Source of the DNA: Acidobacteriota bacterium | GTDB lineage: Bacteria; Acidobacteriota; Terriglobia; UBA7540 | Direction of reading: 5' to 3' | Assembly (NCBI GenBank): GCA_021784615.1 | Contig: JAJYHU010000019.1 | Location: 1 to 6,893 of the forward strand | DNA: 6,893 nucleotides | Part shown: positions 4,545 through 6,893 of the stretch, in pieces | How positions within the stretch are numbered: the first letter of the stretch is position 1 | Layout of the letters: every line of letters begins with the position of its first letter | The notes under the pieces: generated by a model | What the model was told of the DNA's origin: nothing | The model's database searches: none | The model's input: only the letters and a program-made list of their open reading frames with translations | Program-made: the position numbers and the translations under genes

Positions 4545-6893
4545 ATGAAGAGAATCATCGGCCGTGTATTGGGGGTTCTTTTGCTGGTTTCGCTGGCAAC
4601 GGTGGCGGCGCATGCCGAGTGGCACAGCGTGGGGAAAGTGGTTGATACGCATGTCGAAGGCAACAGCATCGCGTTTCACACCGAACGCGCCATCGTGCGG
4701 GTTTCCGTGTTGGCGCCGGACGTCGTTCGGGTCAGGATGGAGCCCGGATCGGCCCTTGGCCCGGACTATTCCTGGGCGGTGGTGAAAAAGCAGTGGCCTG
4801 CCGTCCATGTGGAGTTCAGCCGCGGGCCGAATATGCGGGTGATCCGCACCGGGAAGCTGGAGATTCACGCGCAGCTTTCGCCGTTCCGCCTGGCCTTTTA
4901 CGATTCGAGCGGGCGCCTTATTTCAAAGGACTCGGACGATCTGGGCATGGCATGGAACGGCAAGCAAGTTCGCGTCTGGAAGCAGATGCCTTCCGACGAA
5001 CAGTATTTCGGACTCGGCGAAAATTCCGGCCGGCTTGACCTGCGCGACCGCAGCTACATCATGTGGAACACGGACGCTGGCGGCTGGGGTGCCACCACCA
5101 CTCCGCTTTACGAAACGGTGCCCTTTTTCATGGGACTGCGCAAGGGGTGCGCCTACGGCATCTTTTTTGATAACACTTACCGGACGTCGTTTGATATGGG
5201 CGTTGAGTTCCGTTCCGAATACAGCTTTGGGGCGGAAGGTGGAGACATTAACTACTACTTCTTTTACGGCCCCGGCCCCAAAAAGGTTCTGGAAGACTAC
5301 ACGGAACTGGTGGGGCGGATGCCGCTGCCTCCGATGTGGGCGCTCGGTTACAACCAATCCCGCTTCAGCTACACCCCGGAAAAGAAGGTTCGTTTTATCG
5401 CCGACAATTTCCGCATTCGCCATATCCCCTGCGACGTCATCTTTCTCGACATCGACTATATGGACGGGTACCGCGTTTTTACCTGGAACAAACAGAGCTT
5501 TCCCGATCCAGCCCGGATGCTCTCCGACCTTGCGGAAGAAGGGTTTCACGTCGTGACGATCATCGACCCGGGAATCAAGATCGACCCGGATTACTGGGTG
5601 TACAAAGAAGGCGTGGCGGGAAATAATTTTGTCAGGATGCCTGATGGCAAGAACTTTGTGGGAAGCGTCTGGGCGGGCCCCAGCGTTTTCCCGGATTTCA
5701 CTTCTCCCAGCGCGCGCGCCTGGTGGGGCACGCTTTACAAGGGTCTAGTTGCCGACGGGGTGGCCGGTTTCTGGAATGACATGGACGAGCCCTCGGTCTT
5801 CGGAGTTCCCTCGCATACGATGGCGCTCAATGCGATTTTTGATGACCACGGTCTCCACAGTCCGCAAACGAAAATTCACAACGTTTATGGAATGTTGATG
5901 TCCCGAGCCACCCGTGCGGGAGTGCTGAAGCTGCGCCCGAACCAGCGACCCTTTGTGCTGACTCGCGCCACTTACGCCGGTGGCCAGCGCTATGCCGCCG
6001 TCTGGACCGGCGATAATGCCGGCACCTGGCAGCACCTTCGCATCAGCGTCCGCGAGTTGATGACGATGGGACTATCCGGACTGACCTTTGCGGGCGCGGA
6101 CATTGGAGGATTCATCGGCAGAAGCCGCAGCCCCGAGCTTTACACCCGCTGGCTGGAAGCCGGAGTCTTCTATCCCTATTGCCGGACCCATACGGACAGC
6201 GGCAGCGCCGATCAGGAACCCTGGTCGTACGGGGACCGCGATACGGACTTCAACCGGCGCTCCATTGACTTGCGCTACCGGCTGCTGCCTTACCTCTACA
6301 ACGCCATGTATCAGGCCTCCCGAACGGGCGTGCCGGTAATGCAGGCCTTGCTGCTCGACTATCCTGATGATCCCAAAGCCGTCGGCCAGAACGGAGAGTT
6401 CCTGTTCGGAAACGATCTATTGGTGGCGCCCGTGATGGAGCAGTACGAGATCGATCACCGGGTATATCTGCCGCGGGGCAAATGGTTTAATTTCTGGACG
6501 GACCGTGCTTATTCGGGGCCGGAACAGGTCCTGGTGAAGGCGCCGCTCGAACGCATTCCCATCTTTGTCCGGGGAGGAGCCATTATTCCCACCCGGCAAT
6601 CCGTCGAGTACACGGGGCAAGCCCCCATCAATCCTTTGACGTTTGAAGTCTATCCCGACGGCCGTTCTTCCCGTGAGTACTATGAAGATGACGGAGCGAC
6701 TTTTGATTACCAGCAAGGGGTTTACCTGCGGGAGCGCGTGAGCGTGGACGCCCAGCCGCACACTCTCACTCTCGCGGTTTCAGCGCGCGAGGGATTGTAC
6801 ACTCCGCCTGCCCGCTCTATGGAGTTCAAGGTGCACTGCCAGCGGACCCGCCCGAAAGGCGTCGAGATGGACGGACAACCTCTTAGATCGGAA
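4545..6893 (+). CDS. Secreted glycoside hydrolase family 31 (alpha-glucosidase type), 3' end outside the window
   Basis: The frame is open for 783 codons up to the last base, so the C-terminus is cut off by the window edge. The ATG start is supported by GGGAGG at 4531-4536, 8 nt upstream, and by a signal peptide with likely cleavage after Ala-His-Ala24. An N-terminal beta-sandwich (about 30-255) carries YFGLGENSGRLDLRD. The catalytic barrel (about 260-600) shows FLDIDYMDGY (Asp302, Asp304), the nucleophile region WNDMDEP with Asp412, the acid/base motif WTGDN with Asp490, and FYPYCRTHT. FLFGNDLLVAPV begins near 619, and a DUF5110-like beta-domain (about 694-765; YPDGRSSREYYEDDGATF) follows. 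The enzyme would be a retaining alpha-glycosidase acting on exported or surface-bound alpha-glucans or oligosaccharides; alpha-glucosidase is most likely but alpha-xylosidase is not excluded. The usual WxDMNEP Asn is Asp414 here. Family members are often about 750-850 aa, so little is probably missing. Confidence 0.95.
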   Translation, partial: MKRIIGRVLGVLLLVSLATVAAHAEWHSVGKVVDTHVEGNSIAFHTERAIVRVSVLAPDVVRVRMEPGSALGPDYSWAVVKKQWPAVHVEFSRGPNMRVIRTGKLEIHAQLSPFRLAFYDSSGRLISKDSDDLGMAWNGKQVRVWKQMPSDEQYFGLGENSGRLDLRDRSYIMWNTDAGGWGATTTPLYETVPFFMGLRKGCAYGIFFDNTYRTSFDMGVEFRSEYSFGAEGGDINYYFFYGPGPKKVLEDYTELVGRMPLPPMWALGYNQSRFSYTPEKKVRFIADNFRIRHIPCDVIFLDIDYMDGYRVFTWNKQSFPDPARMLSDLAEEGFHVVTIIDPGIKIDPDYWVYKEGVAGNNFVRMPDGKNFVGSVWAGPSVFPDFTSPSARAWWGTLYKGLVADGVAGFWNDMDEPSVFGVPSHTMALNAIFDDHGLHSPQTKIHNVYGMLMSRATRAGVLKLRPNQRPFVLTRATYAGGQRYAAVWTGDNAGTWQHLRISVRELMTMGLSGLTFAGADIGGFIGRSRSPELYTRWLEAGVFYPYCRTHTDSGSADQEPWSYGDRDTDFNRRSIDLRYRLLPYLYNAMYQASRTGVPVMQALLLDYPDDPKAVGQNGEFLFGNDLLVAPVMEQYEIDHRVYLPRGKWFNFWTDRAYSGPEQVLVKAPLERIPIFVRGGAIIPTRQSVEYTGQAPINPLTFEVYPDGRSSREYYEDDGATFDYQQGVYLRERVSVDAQPHTLTLAVSAREGLYTPPARSMEFKVHCQRTRPKGVEMDGQPLRSE

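Noticed and set aside
4923..5549. 208-codon minus-strand open frame
   Set aside because: It is antisense to the GH31 catalytic barrel; GC-rich coding DNA often leaves long opposite frames open.

Overview
The window reads as chromosomal DNA of a fairly GC-rich, probably soil- or sediment-type bacterium. Gene content fits Acidobacteriota best: a matrixin-like secreted protease with a carboxypeptidase-regulatory-like domain, a membrane-anchored M23 peptidase of acidobacterial style, a stand-alone MEDS-domain protein and a secreted GH31 glycosidase. This placement is inference from protein style; there is no rRNA or other marker gene in the window. No tRNA, rRNA, CRISPR array, insertion sequence or integrase was seen.

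Layout: (1) 27-1981, plus strand: a two-gene unit with 5 bp between the genes. It encodes a secreted protein whose C-terminal half resembles the TrbI/VirB10 beta-domain, then a secreted zinc metalloprotease with a complete HExxHxxGxxH site and Met-turn. (2) 1982-2094: a short convergent gap. (3) 2095-2637, minus strand: a stand-alone MEDS (DcmR-type) sensory-domain protein with its own candidate promoter. (4) 2846-3730, minus strand: an M23/LytM-type peptidase with a transmembrane anchor, a coiled coil and all zinc ligands. (5) 3731-4544: an 814-bp stretch with no confident gene. It holds candidate promoters for the M23 gene (minus) and the GH31 gene (plus), three consecutive small stem-loops, two DnaA-box-like 9-mers, a doubtful 88-aa ORF in a more AT-rich patch, and a diverged copy of the interspersed repeat whose translation reads CHPERSE. 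(6) 4545 to the window end, plus strand: a large secreted GH31 alpha-glucosidase-type enzyme that runs off the right edge (783 residues visible, no stop).

All four larger products act at or beyond the cytoplasmic membrane: two exported proteins (one a protease), a wall peptidase and an exported glycosidase. The theme is envelope and extracellular polymer processing, but apart from the first two genes nothing shows that they form one system. I found no clear novel defence or mobile system. The most unusual points are the TrbI-like exported protein paired with a metalloprotease, and the long-spacer promoter with a small dyad in front of the MEDS gene.
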